Assembly: GCF_003112435.1 (NCBI RefSeq)
Contig: NZ_BDOQ01000002.1
Location: 310,001-374,000, forward strand
Direction of reading: 5' to 3'
DNA from: Novimethylophilus kurashikiensis
GTDB taxonomy: Bacteria > Pseudomonadota > Gammaproteobacteria > Burkholderiales > Methylophilaceae
DNA length: 64,000 nucleotides
The position numbers and the translations under genes are program-made. Numbering within the stretch: position 1 is the stretch's first letter; every line of letters begins with the position of its first letter. Shown piece by piece: positions 29,491-38,258 of the stretch. The notes under the pieces are model-generated. The model was given only the letters and a program-made list of their open reading frames with translations. It was not told where the DNA came from and ran no database searches.

Positions 29491-30909
29491 TCAAATGCCT
29501 TCGTGCGCTGCAATGGCTGCCGAAATCGCGGCTGCCATGAGCTCGGGCGGGAACTGGATCGCGTAATTGACTAGTTCCGGGTGCGACTCAACAAAGCTGG
29601 TATTGAAACGACCGGAGCGGAATTCCGGATGCTTCATGATTTCCTGATAATAAGGAATCGTGGTCTTGACGCCGTACACCACCATGTCGCTCAGCGCGCG
29701 GCGACCGCGTTCGATCACGCCAGGCCAATCCAGTGCCCAAACTGTAAGCTTGGCACACATGGAGTCGTAGTAGGGTGGAATGACATAGCCGGAATACATA
29801 GCCGCGTCGATGCGCACGCCGGGTCCGCCCGGAGCGTAATAACGGGTGATCTTGCCGAAGCTCGGCAAGAAGCCGTTCTTGGGGTCTTCTGCATTGATGC
29901 GGTATTCCATCGCAAAGCCGCGGAACTGCACCTCGCTTTGCTTGTACTGCAGCGGCATGCCGTCGGCGATGCGGATTTGCTCTTGCACGATATCGATGCC
30001 GGTGATGGTTTCTGTCACCGTGTGCTCGACCTGCAGGCGCGTATTCATTTCCATGAAATAGAAATTATTGTCCTGGTCGAGCAGGAACTCGACTGTGCCT
30101 GCGTTTTCGTAGCCGACCGCCTTGGCCGCCTTCACGGCGAGATTACCGATGTAATCGCGTTGGGCTTGCGTGAGTTGCGGCGACGGAGCGATTTCGATCA
30201 GTTTCTGGTTTCGGCGCTGGATCGAGCAGTCGCGTTCGAACAGGTGAATTGCACTGCCTTGGCTATCAGCCAGGATTTGCACTTCGATATGACGCGGGTT
30301 GACTACGCACTTTTCCATGAAGACTTCGGGCTTGCCGAATGCCTTGCTGGCTTCGGAAATTACGCGTTCGTAATTGGCCAGCAACTCTTTTTCATCATTG
30401 CAACGACGAATGCCCCGGCCGCCGCCGCCATTGGTCGCTTTGAGCATGACCGGATAGCCGATCTTCCCTGCAAGCTTGCGCGCTTCCTCGACATCTGCAA
30501 GATTGCCGTCGCTACCGGGTACGCATGGAATACCGGCGGCGATCATGGCATTGCGGGCTTGGATCTTATCGCCCATCTGGGCAATGACCTCCGGGCCAGG
30601 GCCGATGAACTTGATGCCGCGCTTGGCGCAGATTTCAGAGAGCACAGGGTTCTCTGAAAGAAAGCCATAACCCGGATGCAGAGCATCGCAACCTGCTGCT
30701 ACCGCGAGATTGACGATGTTGTGAGCGTTCAAATAGCCCTGCACCGGGTCGGAGCCGATGTTATAGGCTTCGTCCGCTTTCTTGACATGCAGTGCGTGGC
30801 GGTCGGCATCGGTATAAATGGCGACCGACTTGATGCCCATTTCGGAGCAAGCGCGCACGATGCGTACAGCAATTTCGCCGCGATTGGCTACGAGAATCTT
30901 CTTGATCAT
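29491..30909 (-). CDS. Biotin carboxylase subunit (pyruvate carboxylase subunit A or AccC-like)
   Basis: This 472-residue ATP-grasp enzyme carboxylates biotin with ATP and bicarbonate. It begins MIKKILVANRGEIAVRIVRA at ATG 30909; the frame is open upstream but those residues are not family-like. KATNGGGGRGIRRCND is the ATP-grasp glycine loop, VEFLLDQDNNFYFMEMNTRL and QVEHTVTE hold the metal ligands and catalytic region, and FAMEYRINAEDP follows. It is 27 bases upstream of the carboxyltransferase gene, so it most likely serves pyruvate carboxylase. It could also double as acetyl-CoA carboxylase subunit AccC, since no accB is adjacent. Confidence 0.88.
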   Translation of the reverse strand: MIKKILVANRGEIAVRIVRACSEMGIKSVAIYTDADRHALHVKKADEAYNIGSDPVQGYLNAHNIVNLAVAAGCDALHPGYGFLSENPVLSEICAKRGIKFIGPGPEVIAQMGDKIQARNAMIAAGIPCVPGSDGNLADVEEARKLAGKIGYPVMLKATNGGGGRGIRRCNDEKELLANYERVISEASKAFGKPEVFMEKCVVNPRHIEVQILADSQGSAIHLFERDCSIQRRNQKLIEIAPSPQLTQAQRDYIGNLAVKAAKAVGYENAGTVEFLLDQDNNFYFMEMNTRLQVEHTVTETITGIDIVQEQIRIADGMPLQYKQSEVQFRGFAMEYRINAEDPKNGFLPSFGKITRYYAPGGPGVRIDAAMYSGYVIPPYYDSMCAKLTVWALDWPGVIERGRRALSDMVVYGVKTTIPYYQEIMKHPEFRSGRFNTSFVESHPELVNYAIQFPPELMAAAISAAIAAHEGI

Positions 30910-30970
30910 TGGTTTCAGCGTGCGTCTATAGATAATAGATAGGCTTGGAAAGCCGGTGGTTGCTGGCTTT

Positions 30971-30999
30971 TTGACACCCAAACCTAAGAATTATATCAT
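30971..30999 (+). promoter_or_regulatory. Sigma70-type promoter for yceD-rpmF
   Basis: TTGACA (30971-30976) is a perfect -35 and TATCAT (30994-30999) a one-mismatch -10, separated by 17 bases. Transcription would begin near 31006, about 24 bases before the yceD start. This is the best promoter match in the window and fits a ribosomal-protein operon. Confidence 0.75.
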
Positions 31000-31029
31000 G
31001 CTGGGTTACTGACTGAATAGGTTTGGCTG

Positions 31030-31530
31030 GTGTCTACGCCCGTGTTAATCAATACTCTTGAATTCGTCGAGCAATCGCTTGAAATTCATGATAAAATCCG
31101 CGCCTCTGATTTGCCCCGGGTGCAGGAAGTACTGTTTTCTGGTCGGGGTGATGTTGAGTATAGGCTTGTGGGTAGCCGGGGTTCCCGCGGCAAGTTCTAC
31201 TTGCAGTTGGATCTGCGCGGGACGTTAGGTTTAATGTGTCAGCGCTGTTTGAATGGGCTGGACTATCCATTCGAAATCGTCAGGCGTTTCGAGTTGGTTA
31301 AGGACGAATCGGATATTCCCGATTCCGATCTTGATGACGATGACGTCGATTATCTTGTCATCGAGCCTAGATTGAATGTCACGGATCTGGTTGAAGAGGA
31401 AGTTCTTCTGGCGTTGCCAATGTCGTTGCGGCATGAGGACGGTTGCTCTTCTGGTGATGGTGCTCCCAAGGAGCGCAAGCCCAATCCCTTTCAGGTGCTG
31501 GAAGGATTGAAAACCGGTAATAAAAGTTAG
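31030..31530 (+). CDS. yceD: YceD/DUF177 family protein (23S rRNA accumulation protein)
   Basis: This 166-residue protein begins at GTG 31030. YceD proteins are needed for normal 23S rRNA levels and are almost always encoded just before rpmF. The conserved metal-like motif is MCQRCLNGL, and the acidic block SDLDDDDVDYLVIEPRLNVT with DLVEEEVLLALPM, followed by HEDGC, matches the C-terminal half of the family. The last 20 residues are basic. A near-consensus promoter lies just upstream, and rpmF starts 29 bases downstream. Confidence 0.92.
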   Translation: MSTPVLINTLEFVEQSLEIHDKIRASDLPRVQEVLFSGRGDVEYRLVGSRGSRGKFYLQLDLRGTLGLMCQRCLNGLDYPFEIVRRFELVKDESDIPDSDLDDDDVDYLVIEPRLNVTDLVEEEVLLALPMSLRHEDGCSSGDGAPKERKPNPFQVLEGLKTGNKS

Positions 31531-31559
31531 GTTTTTTGATTTTTAGTTAGGAGCAACAA

Positions 31560-31739
31560 ATGGCTGTTCAACAGAACAAGAAGTCCCCTTCCAAGCGCGG
31601 TATGCATCGTTCGCACGATTTCCTGACCGCTCCCGCACTGGCCGTCGAGCCGACCACGGGTGAAGTGCATCTGCGTCACCACGTCAGCGCTTCCGGTTAC
31701 TACCGCGGCCGCAAGGTGATGCCGGCTAAGGGCGAATAA
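31560..31739 (+). CDS. rpmF: 50S ribosomal protein L32
   Basis: This 59-residue protein runs from ATG 31560 to TAA 31737-31739, with AGGAG at 31549-31553. It begins [20 protein letters not shown], the L32 signature, and includes the [18 protein letters not shown] segment. The zinc cysteines of some L32 forms are absent, as in E. coli-type L32. The order yceD-rpmF-plsX is conserved in proteobacteria. A strong GC hairpin follows 23 bases after the stop. Confidence 0.98.
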   Translation: MAVQQNKKSPSKRGMHRSHDFLTAPALAVEPTTGEVHLRHHVSASGYYRGRKVMPAKGE

Positions 31740-31762
31740 TCACCCGCCGCCGATGAAGCATG

Positions 31763-31789
31763 CGCCGCGCCCAAAAGGCGCGGCGTTTT
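31763..31789 (+). terminator. Terminator-like hairpin abutting the plsX start
   Basis: CGCCGCGCC (31763-31771), a loop CAAAA and the exact complement GGCGCGGCG (31777-31785) are followed by TTTTGTT. The plsX ATG at 31793 lies directly after the T run. It could terminate most rpmF transcripts, or fold over the initiation region of plsX. Confidence 0.7.
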
Positions 31790-31792
31790 GTT

Positions 31793-32821
31793 ATGGATAT
31801 TACAGTTGCTATCGATGCCATGGGAGGCGATCACGGCCCTCATGTCACCATTCCCGCAGCCCTTCAGGCTCTGAAGCGGCATAGTGAAATCAATATCGTT
31901 CTGGTCGGTCTGGCCGAGGCCATCGAGATGGAGTTGCGTTCTCATGGTGCTTCTGTCGGCCCGCGCTTGCGCATTCATCATGCCAGCGAAGTTGTGGCCA
32001 TGGACGAGCAGCCTCAATCCGCCTTGCGCAACAAGAAAGATTCGTCGATGCGGGTGGCGATCAATCTGGTCAAGAGCGGCGAAGCGCATGCCTGCGTCTC
32101 CGCCGGCAATACTGGTGCGCTCATGGCAACGGCACGTTACGTGCTGAAGACGCTGCCTGGGATCGATCGTCCTGCGATCGCCTCTACGCTGCCTACGCTG
32201 CATGGCAAGACCTATGTGCTGGACTTGGGTGCTAACGTGGATTGCACGGCCGAGCATTTGCTGCAATTCGGCATCATGGGTGCCATGTTGTGCTCCTGCG
32301 TTGAGCACAAGCCGAACCCAACGGTAGGACTGCTCAATATTGGTTCCGAAGCGATCAAGGGTAACGAGATAGTGAAGGAGGCCGGCGAGTTGCTGCGCGG
32401 CAGCCATCTCAATTTCTACGGTAACGTGGAAGGTAACGACATTTACAAGGGCACGGTGGATGTTGTGGTTTGCGATGGGTTCGTTGGCAATGTCGCATTG
32501 AAGGCGTCGGAAGGTTTGGCGCAAATGATGCGTTCTTTCATTAGCCAAGAATTCAAGCGTAATCTCTTTACCAAACTGATGGGCCTTGCGGCCATGCCGG
32601 TACTTAACGCATTCAAGCGTCGCGTCGATCATCGCCGCTACAATGGTGCTAGTTTCCTTGGACTGAACGGATTAGTGGTCAAAAGTCACGGATCGGCGGA
32701 TAGTTTCGCTTTCGGCTTTGCCATCGACCAAGCGGTCGAAGAGGCTAGCAACGGTGTGCTGCGGCGCATCGGTGAACAAATTGCAGTGGATGCTCATCCC
32801 GCCATGGTGTCTGTATCTTGA
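31793..32821 (+). CDS. plsX: Phosphate acyltransferase PlsX
   Basis: This 342-residue enzyme turns acyl-ACP into acyl-phosphate for phospholipid synthesis. It begins [20 protein letters not shown], as PlsX proteins do, and contains [27 protein letters not shown] and [18 protein letters not shown] chose ATG 31793 on protein similarity. There is no Shine-Dalgarno, because a GC hairpin occupies that space; ATG 31760 in the same frame would add 11 basic residues ([11 protein letters not shown]) encoded by the hairpin itself. Its TGA overlaps the fabH TTG start. Confidence 0.95.
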   Translation: MDITVAIDAMGGDHGPHVTIPAALQALKRHSEINIVLVGLAEAIEMELRSHGASVGPRLRIHHASEVVAMDEQPQSALRNKKDSSMRVAINLVKSGEAHACVSAGNTGALMATARYVLKTLPGIDRPAIASTLPTLHGKTYVLDLGANVDCTAEHLLQFGIMGAMLCSCVEHKPNPTVGLLNIGSEAIKGNEIVKEAGELLRGSHLNFYGNVEGNDIYKGTVDVVVCDGFVGNVALKASEGLAQMMRSFISQEFKRNLFTKLMGLAAMPVLNAFKRRVDHRRYNGASFLGLNGLVVKSHGSADSFAFGFAIDQAVEEASNGVLRRIGEQIAVDAHPAMVSVS

Positions 32822-33771
32822 TATATTCAAAAATTGCTGGCACCGGCAGCTATCTGCCGGAAAAAATACTCACAAACGCCGACCTCGAGCGGATGGTTGA
32901 AACCACCGACGAATGGATTTATACCCGCACCGGTATCCGCCAACGCCATATTGCTGCGGATGACGAGGTGACGAGCGATCTGGCGTATCAAGCAAGCCTG
33001 CGAGCTATCGCTGCGGCGGGCATTGCGCCTACTGATATCGATCTGCTGATCCTGGCCACCACTACGCCGGATCAAGTTTTCCCAAGCACCGCTTGTACGC
33101 TCCAGGCCAAACTGGGTATCAGCGGTTGTCCCGCCTTCGATATTCAGGCGGTTTGCAGCGGCTTTGTGTATGCCTTGGCAACTGCCGATCAATTTATTCG
33201 CACCGGCAGTGCAAAATGTGCCCTGGTGGTGGGGGCGGAAACGATCTCCCGTATTACCGATTGGACAGATCGCACCAACTGTATCTTGTGGGGCGATGGT
33301 GCTGGAGCCGTCGTGCTCAAGGCAGCGGAAGAGCCTGGCATCCTTTCCACCCATCTCCATGCGGACGGCAGTTATGCCGATCTGTTGAATGTTCCCTGTG
33401 GCGTCTCTAAGCGTGGTGACGATTCGACGATCAAGATGGAAGGGAGCGCCGTATTCAAGGTGGCTGTGAACACCCTGGATCAGATCGTGGACGAAACGCT
33501 GGAAGCCAACGGATTGCAAAAGTCCGACGTGCACTGGCTGGTCCCGCACCAAGCCAATATTCGTATTATTCAGGCCACCGCCAAAAAGCTCGGCATGAGC
33601 ATGGATCAGGTGGTGGTCACGGTGGATCAACACGGCAATACCTCAGCCGCTTCTATTCCGCTTGCTCTAGATGTGGCTGTGCGGGATGGTCGCATCAAGC
33701 GCGGTCAAAACGTGCTCATGGAAGCCTTTGGTGGTGGTTTTACCTGGGGTTCCGTGCTGCTCAAGTACTGA
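32818..33771 (+). CDS. fabH: 3-oxoacyl-[ACP] synthase III
   Basis: This 317-residue condensing enzyme starts fatty-acid synthesis by joining acetyl-CoA with malonyl-ACP. The catalytic triad is visible: C113 in [14 protein letters not shown]244 in VPHQANIRI and N274 in HGNTSAASI. The C-terminal [13 protein letters not shown] is typical. The start is TTG 32818, overlapping the plsX stop in TTGA. It is followed by fabD, fabG, acpP and fabF in the classic order. Confidence 0.98.
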   Translation: MIYSKIAGTGSYLPEKILTNADLERMVETTDEWIYTRTGIRQRHIAADDEVTSDLAYQASLRAIAAAGIAPTDIDLLILATTTPDQVFPSTACTLQAKLGISGCPAFDIQAVCSGFVYALATADQFIRTGSAKCALVVGAETISRITDWTDRTNCILWGDGAGAVVLKAAEEPGILSTHLHADGSYADLLNVPCGVSKRGDDSTIKMEGSAVFKVAVNTLDQIVDETLEANGLQKSDVHWLVPHQANIRIIQATAKKLGMSMDQVVVTVDQHGNTSAASIPLALDVAVRDGRIKRGQNVLMEAFGGGFTWGSVLLKY

Positions 33772-33801
33772 TTCAGGCAATAAATTCTTTAGAGATTCAG
33801 C

Positions 33802-34731
33802 ATGAAATTCGCATTTTTGTTTCCCGGCCAAGGTTCGCAATCTGTTGGCATGATGCAAGGATTCGGCGACCTCGCCGTGGTTCGTGAAACCTTTGCAGAA
33901 GCCTCCGACGTGTTAGGACAAGATTTCTGGAAAATGGCCACAGAGGCCAATGAAGACCTTAACCTGACCGCCAATACCCAGCCTTTGATGCTAACCGCCG
34001 GAATTGCTGCCTGGCGTGCCTGGCAACAGGCCGCCGGTAGTCAGCCCGCTATCATGGCCGGGCATAGCCTCGGCGAGTACACGGCTTTGGTCGCTGCAAA
34101 CGCATTGACGTTTAAGGATGCGTTGCCCTTGGTCCGTTATCGTGCCGAAGTGATGCAATCCGCAGTTGCGGAAGGCGTAGGCGCGATGGCAGCAATTCTT
34201 GGCTTGGACGATGATGCAGTACGTGCGGTCTGTGCCGAAGCGGCCCAAGGCGAAGTGCTGGAAGCCGTCAATTTTAATTCTCCCGGTCAAGTCGTTATAG
34301 CCGGCAACAAGGCTGCCGTCGAGCGCGGCATGGAAGCCGCCAAGGGCAAGGGTGCGAAACGTGCACTGACCTTGCCGGTGAGTGTGCCTTCTCACTGCGC
34401 GCTGATGAAGCCTGCCGCGGAGAAGTTGAAGACGTATCTGGATAACGTCGCCATTGTCACGCCGCAAGTCCCGGTGTTGCACAACGCAGACGTGGCGTCT
34501 TATGGCGATGCAGCACAAATCAAGGATGCTTTGGTGCGTCAACTCTACAGCCCGGTGCGCTGGGTGGAAACTGTACAGAAAATGGCTGCCGATGGTGTCG
34601 CTATAGCGGCGGAATGTGGCCCGGGCAAGGTTTTGGCTGGTCTTAACAAGCGCATCGTCGCCGAAATGCCGTGTTTGGCACTGATCGGCAATGAATCGGT
34701 AGCCGAAGCCAAGGCACAGTTCGAAGTTTAA
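33802..34731 (+). CDS. fabD: Malonyl CoA-[ACP] transacylase
   Basis: This 309-residue enzyme loads malonyl groups from CoA onto acyl carrier protein. The N-terminal FLFPGQGSQSVGM and the nucleophile elbow AGHSLGEYTAL (S89) are diagnostic, with the catalytic His in VPSHCALMKPAAEKL near residue 200. NFNSPGQVVIAG is a further family block. It follows fabH by 30 bases and precedes fabG by 10. Confidence 0.98.
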   Translation: MKFAFLFPGQGSQSVGMMQGFGDLAVVRETFAEASDVLGQDFWKMATEANEDLNLTANTQPLMLTAGIAAWRAWQQAAGSQPAIMAGHSLGEYTALVAANALTFKDALPLVRYRAEVMQSAVAEGVGAMAAILGLDDDAVRAVCAEAAQGEVLEAVNFNSPGQVVIAGNKAAVERGMEAAKGKGAKRALTLPVSVPSHCALMKPAAEKLKTYLDNVAIVTPQVPVLHNADVASYGDAAQIKDALVRQLYSPVRWVETVQKMAADGVAIAAECGPGKVLAGLNKRIVAEMPCLALIGNESVAEAKAQFEV

Positions 34732-34741
34732 GGAGAAAGCA

Positions 34742-35482
34742 ATGTTGTCAGGACAAATCGCATTGGTCACGGGTGCTAGCCGCGGCATTGGCGCCGCAGT
34801 AGCGCTGGAATTGGGCAAGCAGGGCGCAACCGTCATCGGCACGGCGACGACTGCGTCGGGAGCAGAACAGATTTCTGTGGCATTGCAGCAAGGCGGCGTC
34901 AAGGGCGAAGGCGTAGCGTTGGATGTGAACAACGCAGCCCAGGTCGAAGAGGTCTTGAAGGCGATTGGCGAAAAGCACGGCACCGTTTCCATCCTGGTCA
35001 ACAATGCCGGCATTACCCGCGATACCTTATTGATGCGCATGAGCGAAGACGATTGGGATGCCGTGATGTCGACCAACCTGAAGTCGGTGTTCCGTCTTTC
35101 CCAGGCCGTTCTGCGCCCTATGATGAAAGCGCGCCAGGGCCGAATCATCAGTATCTCGTCCGTCGTCGGCCACATGGGCAACGCCGGACAAGCCAATTAC
35201 GCTGCTGCCAAGGCTGGTATGTCAGGTTTTACCAAGTCTTTGGCACGCGAAGTGGGCAGTCGCGGTATTACGGTTAATTGCGTCGCTCCAGGCTTTATCG
35301 ACACCGATATGACGCGTGCGCTGTCTGAAGATCAGCGCAACGGATTGGTCCAGCTCGTACCGGTAGGGCGCTTCGGCGATGTGCAGGATATCGCTGCTGC
35401 CGTGGCTTTCCTGGCCTCTCCGGCAGCAGGCTATATCACCGGTGAAACGCTGCACGTCAACGGCGGCATGTACATGGCCTAA
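34742..35482 (+). CDS. fabG: 3-oxoacyl-[ACP] reductase
   Basis: This 246-residue short-chain dehydrogenase reduces 3-oxoacyl-ACP with NADPH. It shows the cofactor motif [12 protein letters not shown] (residues 9-20), [16 protein letters not shown], the catalytic Ser in [15 protein letters not shown], and the Y-x-x-x-K pair in NYAAAKAGM. The C-terminal [13 protein letters not shown] is the FabG hallmark. AAGGAGA precedes the ATG. A separate promoter for acpP follows its stop. Confidence 0.98.
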   Translation: MLSGQIALVTGASRGIGAAVALELGKQGATVIGTATTASGAEQISVALQQGGVKGEGVALDVNNAAQVEEVLKAIGEKHGTVSILVNNAGITRDTLLMRMSEDDWDAVMSTNLKSVFRLSQAVLRPMMKARQGRIISISSVVGHMGNAGQANYAAAKAGMSGFTKSLAREVGSRGITVNCVAPGFIDTDMTRALSEDQRNGLVQLVPVGRFGDVQDIAAAVAFLASPAAGYITGETLHVNGGMYMA

Positions 35483-35493
35483 GGGCCGTTTCT

Positions 35494-35521
35494 TTGGAAA
35501 TCGGCTGGAGTTTGCTAGAAT
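35494..35521 (+). promoter_or_regulatory. Internal promoter for acpP
   Basis: TTGGAA (35494-35499) and TAGAAT (35516-35521) are 16 bases apart, and TGC directly before the -10 makes it an extended -10 site. It lies in the 80-base fabG-acpP gap and would give extra acpP transcript, as needed for one of the most abundant proteins of the cell. Confidence 0.6.
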
Positions 35522-35562
35522 GGCGGCCAGCTTTTTTGCTACAACTTGAAAGGGGAAATTTG

Positions 35563-35799
35563 ATGTCTGATATCGAACAACGTGTTAAGAAGATCGTTAC
35601 CGAGCAATTGGGTGCCAACGAAGCCGACGTCAAGAACACGTCTTCCTTCGTGGATGACCTGGGTGCCGATTCTCTGGACACCGTCGAACTGGTGATGGCA
35701 CTCGAAGAAGAATTCGACTGCGAAATCCCTGACGAAGAAGCTGAGAAGATCACCACTGTTCAGCAAGCGATCGACTACGTCAACGCTCACGTCAAGTAA
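35563..35799 (+). CDS. acpP: Acyl carrier protein
   Basis: This 78-residue acidic protein carries growing acyl chains on a phosphopantetheine arm attached to S37 in [18 protein letters not shown]. The start is ATG 35563, after AAAGGGGAAATTTG; open frame upstream belongs to the untranslated leader. It supplies substrates to the fab genes around it and to lpxA, lpxD and plsX in this window. Confidence 0.99.
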   Translation: MSDIEQRVKKIVTEQLGANEADVKNTSSFVDDLGADSLDTVELVMALEEEFDCEIPDEEAEKITTVQQAIDYVNAHVK

Positions 35800-35838
35800 T
35801 CTCGCCTCACCATTCTTTAAGTTTTTCCTGGAGTAGCC

Positions 35839-37077
35839 TTGTCCAAACGTAGGGTCGTCATTACGGGCCTGGGTATTGTTTCGCCAGTCGGTATCGGCGT
35901 CGAAACCGCCTGGGCCAACATTGTTGCAGGCAAGTCCGGCATTTCGCGAATTACCAAATTCGATCCGACTGCCTTCTCCTCGCAAATTGCCGGGGAAGTG
36001 AAGGATTTCGACGCGACGCAATACCTGTCTCCAAAAGAGGCACGCCGCATGGATACATTCATCCAGTATGGCTTGGTCGCGGGCATGGAAGCCGTCAAGG
36101 ATTCCGGCCTCGAAGTCACCGAAGAAAATGCCGAGCGTATCGGTGTTTCCATCGGTGCCGGGATCGGCGGCCTGCAATTGATCGAAGATACAGACAAGGT
36201 CTACATGGAGGGCGGCCCGCGCAAGATTTCGCCGTTCTTCATTCCGGGCACCATCATCAACATGATCTCGGGCAATCTGTCGATCATGTATGGTTTCAAA
36301 GGTCCGAATATCGCTATCGTGACAGCTTGTACCACGGCAACCCATTGCATCGGCGATGCTGCGCGCATGATCGAGTACGGCGATGCCGATGTCATGGTGG
36401 CTGGCGGTGCAGAGGCGGCGATTACTGCGTTGTCTGTGGGTGGCTTTGCTTCTGCTCGCGCGCTTTCTACTCGCAACGACGATCCTGCGACGGCTAGCCG
36501 TCCATGGGATGCCGATCGCGATGGTTTCGTTATTGGCGAAGGTGCGGGCGTGTTGGTGCTCGAAGAGTACGAGCATGCCAAGAAACGCGGCGCCAAGATT
36601 TACGGCGAAGTTGCCGGTTTCGGTATGAGTGCCGATGCCTATCACATGACTTCGCCTTCAGAAAACGGCGAGGGTGCTGCACGCTGCATGCGTAATGCCC
36701 TAAACAACGCCAAGATTAATCCGGAGCAGGTTGATTACGTCAACGCGCATGGAACTTCGACTCCGGCTGGGGACATGGCTGAGACGCAAGCGGCCAAGCG
36801 CTTATTCGGCGATCATGCCGGGCGTATCGCGATGAGCTCCACCAAGTCCATGACGGGTCACCTATTGGGGGCCGCCGGTGGAGTGGAAGCCGTGTTCTCA
36901 GCGCTTGCGCTTCGCGATCAAGTGGCGCCGCCAACGATCAATATCTTCAATCAAGATCCGCAATGTGACCTCGACTATGTGCCGAATGAAGCCCGGCAGA
37001 TGAAAATCGATGTTGCGATTTCTAATTCCTTCGGTTTCGGCGGAACGAACGGAACATTGGTTTTTAAGAGAATTTAG
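35839..37077 (+). CDS. fabF: 3-oxoacyl-[ACP] synthase II
   Basis: This 412-residue condensing enzyme elongates acyl-ACP. The catalytic Cys is C164 in [18 protein letters not shown]; the two histidines lie in [15 protein letters not shown] and [15 protein letters not shown], and the C-terminal [14 protein letters not shown] completes the site. The start is TTG 35839, supported by CTGGAG at 35828-35833 and by the family N-terminus [12 protein letters not shown] strong terminator follows, so the fab operon ends here. Confidence 0.98.
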   Translation: MSKRRVVITGLGIVSPVGIGVETAWANIVAGKSGISRITKFDPTAFSSQIAGEVKDFDATQYLSPKEARRMDTFIQYGLVAGMEAVKDSGLEVTEENAERIGVSIGAGIGGLQLIEDTDKVYMEGGPRKISPFFIPGTIINMISGNLSIMYGFKGPNIAIVTACTTATHCIGDAARMIEYGDADVMVAGGAEAAITALSVGGFASARALSTRNDDPATASRPWDADRDGFVIGEGAGVLVLEEYEHAKKRGAKIYGEVAGFGMSADAYHMTSPSENGEGAARCMRNALNNAKINPEQVDYVNAHGTSTPAGDMAETQAAKRLFGDHAGRIAMSSTKSMTGHLLGAAGGVEAVFSALALRDQVAPPTINIFNQDPQCDLDYVPNEARQMKIDVAISNSFGFGGTNGTLVFKRI

Positions 37078-37102
37078 GATAAATCCTACGGTTTTTCTTG
37101 AT

Positions 37103-37127
37103 AAAAAAGGGGCTTAGGCCCCTTTTT
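37103..37127 (+). terminator. Intrinsic terminator of the fab operon
   Basis: Six A, GGGGC (37109-37113), a loop TTAG, GCCCC (37118-37122) and five T. It lies 25 bases after the fabF stop. The A run also lets it act in the reverse direction. Confidence 0.85.
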
Positions 37128-37418
37128 CATTTCTATTTATGCACATTGTTTACTACTTTTGCCATTTTATTTTCAGGGTAGATGGATGTTTAATGAAATC
37201 TATTCTTAACTTATTGATTAATAATAGCTATTAGCTTGTGTTTAAAAAGTGGGCAATTTTGAAAAAAGCAATGTGGAACTAAGGGTTAGTTACGTTTTTA
37301 AGGGGTTGTTCACAAAGTTATCCACAAGAGCTGTGGAGAAACGTGCGCCTCATCCAAGTCAGGTTTTCCTTACTTCAATCGCTATAAGCATTATTGCCAG
37401 GGCAGGTACAATAGTGAG
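37128..37418. other. A+T-rich gene-free gap between fabF and pabC
   Basis: After the fab terminator there is a gap of nearly 300 bases with no convincing gene. The left part, about 37130-37270, is visibly A+T-rich and holds a perfect 12-base palindrome TAATAGCTATTA (37222-37233). The right part holds three DnaA-box-like 9-mers (listed separately). TACAAT at 37407-37412 lies too close to pabC to be a normal -10. A 64-codon frame crosses the right part but has no ribosome-binding site or recognisable protein. Confidence 0.7.
37306..37340. promoter_or_regulatory. Cluster of three DnaA-box-like sites
   Basis: TTATCCACA (37318-37326) is a perfect DnaA box. TTGTTCACA (37306-37314) on the same strand and TTCTCCACA read on the opposite strand (37332-37340) each have one mismatch to TTATNCACA. 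The spacings are 3 and 5 bases, and an A+T-rich stretch lies to the left. DnaA binding would be expected; the consequence (DnaA titration, reactivation, origin function or gene control) is unknown. Confidence 0.6.
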
Positions 37419-38258
37419 ATGCAACATCGACACGAATATCTGATCAACGGAAAGCGCGAATCGGGGATATCTCCCTTCGATCGCGGATTTGCCTACGGCG
37501 ATGGAGTGTTCCGGACATTGGCCATACGTCGAGGCCAGTTACGCACCTGGACTGCACATTTAAAGCGTTTGCAAACGGACTGTAATGCGCTAGGTATTGT
37601 TTGCCCCTCTGAAGAATTACTGCTCGGCGATATCTCCAAATTGGCGGGGGACTCATCCGAATGTGCAATCAAGATCGTGGTGACGCGCGGTGAAGGCGAA
37701 CGGGGTTATGCAGTGCCGGCGCTTGCACAACCCACTCGAGTGGTTATCAAGACGGCATTGCCTCAATATCCGGAGCAACACTATTCGAGCGGAGTGTCTC
37801 TGTTTCTATGCCAAACGCGATTGGGGCACCAACCGCGTCTCGCTGGAATCAAGCACCTTAATCGGCTGGAAAATGTACTAGCCCGCATGGAGTGGGTCGA
37901 TACGCAGGTAGTCGATGGCCTGATGCTCGACACCGACGGCCATGTCATTGAATGCACCATGAGCAATGTATTCATGCGTTCTGGCGATACCTTGATTACG
38001 CCAGATCTGAGTAAGTGTGGGGTAGCTGGCGTGACTAGGCAACGCATTATCGATACCGCTCCGGAGTTGGGGTATCGAGCCGTCGTTCGGCCCATCACGC
38101 TTTCCGAATTGATGGATGCCGATGAAGTGGTGATTTGCAACAGTCTTTACGGCGTCTGGCAGGTCAATCATCTAGCAAGTCATGCATGGCCATTTGGCGT
38201 GCTGGCTGCTAAATTGCGGGAACAATTGTCGAAAGAGGACGATGCGGTTTTTCTCTAA
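37419..38258 (+). CDS. pabC: Aminodeoxychorismate lyase
   Basis: This 279-residue PLP enzyme of fold type IV releases 4-aminobenzoate from aminodeoxychorismate for folate synthesis. FDRGFAYGDGVFRTLAIRRG is the family N-terminus, the PLP lysine is in LAGIKHLNRLENVLARME, and TMSNVFMRSGDTLITPDLSK and GVAGVTRQRIID bind the cofactor phosphate. It precedes mltG as in E. coli and overlaps it by 17 bases. A branched-chain aminotransferase-like role is less likely in this context. Confidence 0.95.
   Translation: MQHRHEYLINGKRESGISPFDRGFAYGDGVFRTLAIRRGQLRTWTAHLKRLQTDCNALGIVCPSEELLLGDISKLAGDSSECAIKIVVTRGEGERGYAVPALAQPTRVVIKTALPQYPEQHYSSGVSLFLCQTRLGHQPRLAGIKHLNRLENVLARMEWVDTQVVDGLMLDTDGHVIECTMSNVFMRSGDTLITPDLSKCGVAGVTRQRIIDTAPELGYRAVVRPITLSELMDADEVVICNSLYGVWQVNHLASHAWPFGVLAAKLREQLSKEDDAVFL

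Noticed and set aside
29581-30657. A 358-codon open frame on the + strand opposite the biotin carboxylase gene
   Set aside because: Fully antisense to a conserved enzyme, with no recognisable protein features.
37128-37418. Main chromosomal origin oriC
   Set aside because: Only three boxes, and no dnaA, dnaN, gidA or parAB nearby; kept as a DnaA-box cluster only.
37249-37443. A 64-codon frame in the fabF-pabC gap
   Set aside because: No ribosome-binding site, crosses the DnaA boxes and runs into pabC; likely chance.
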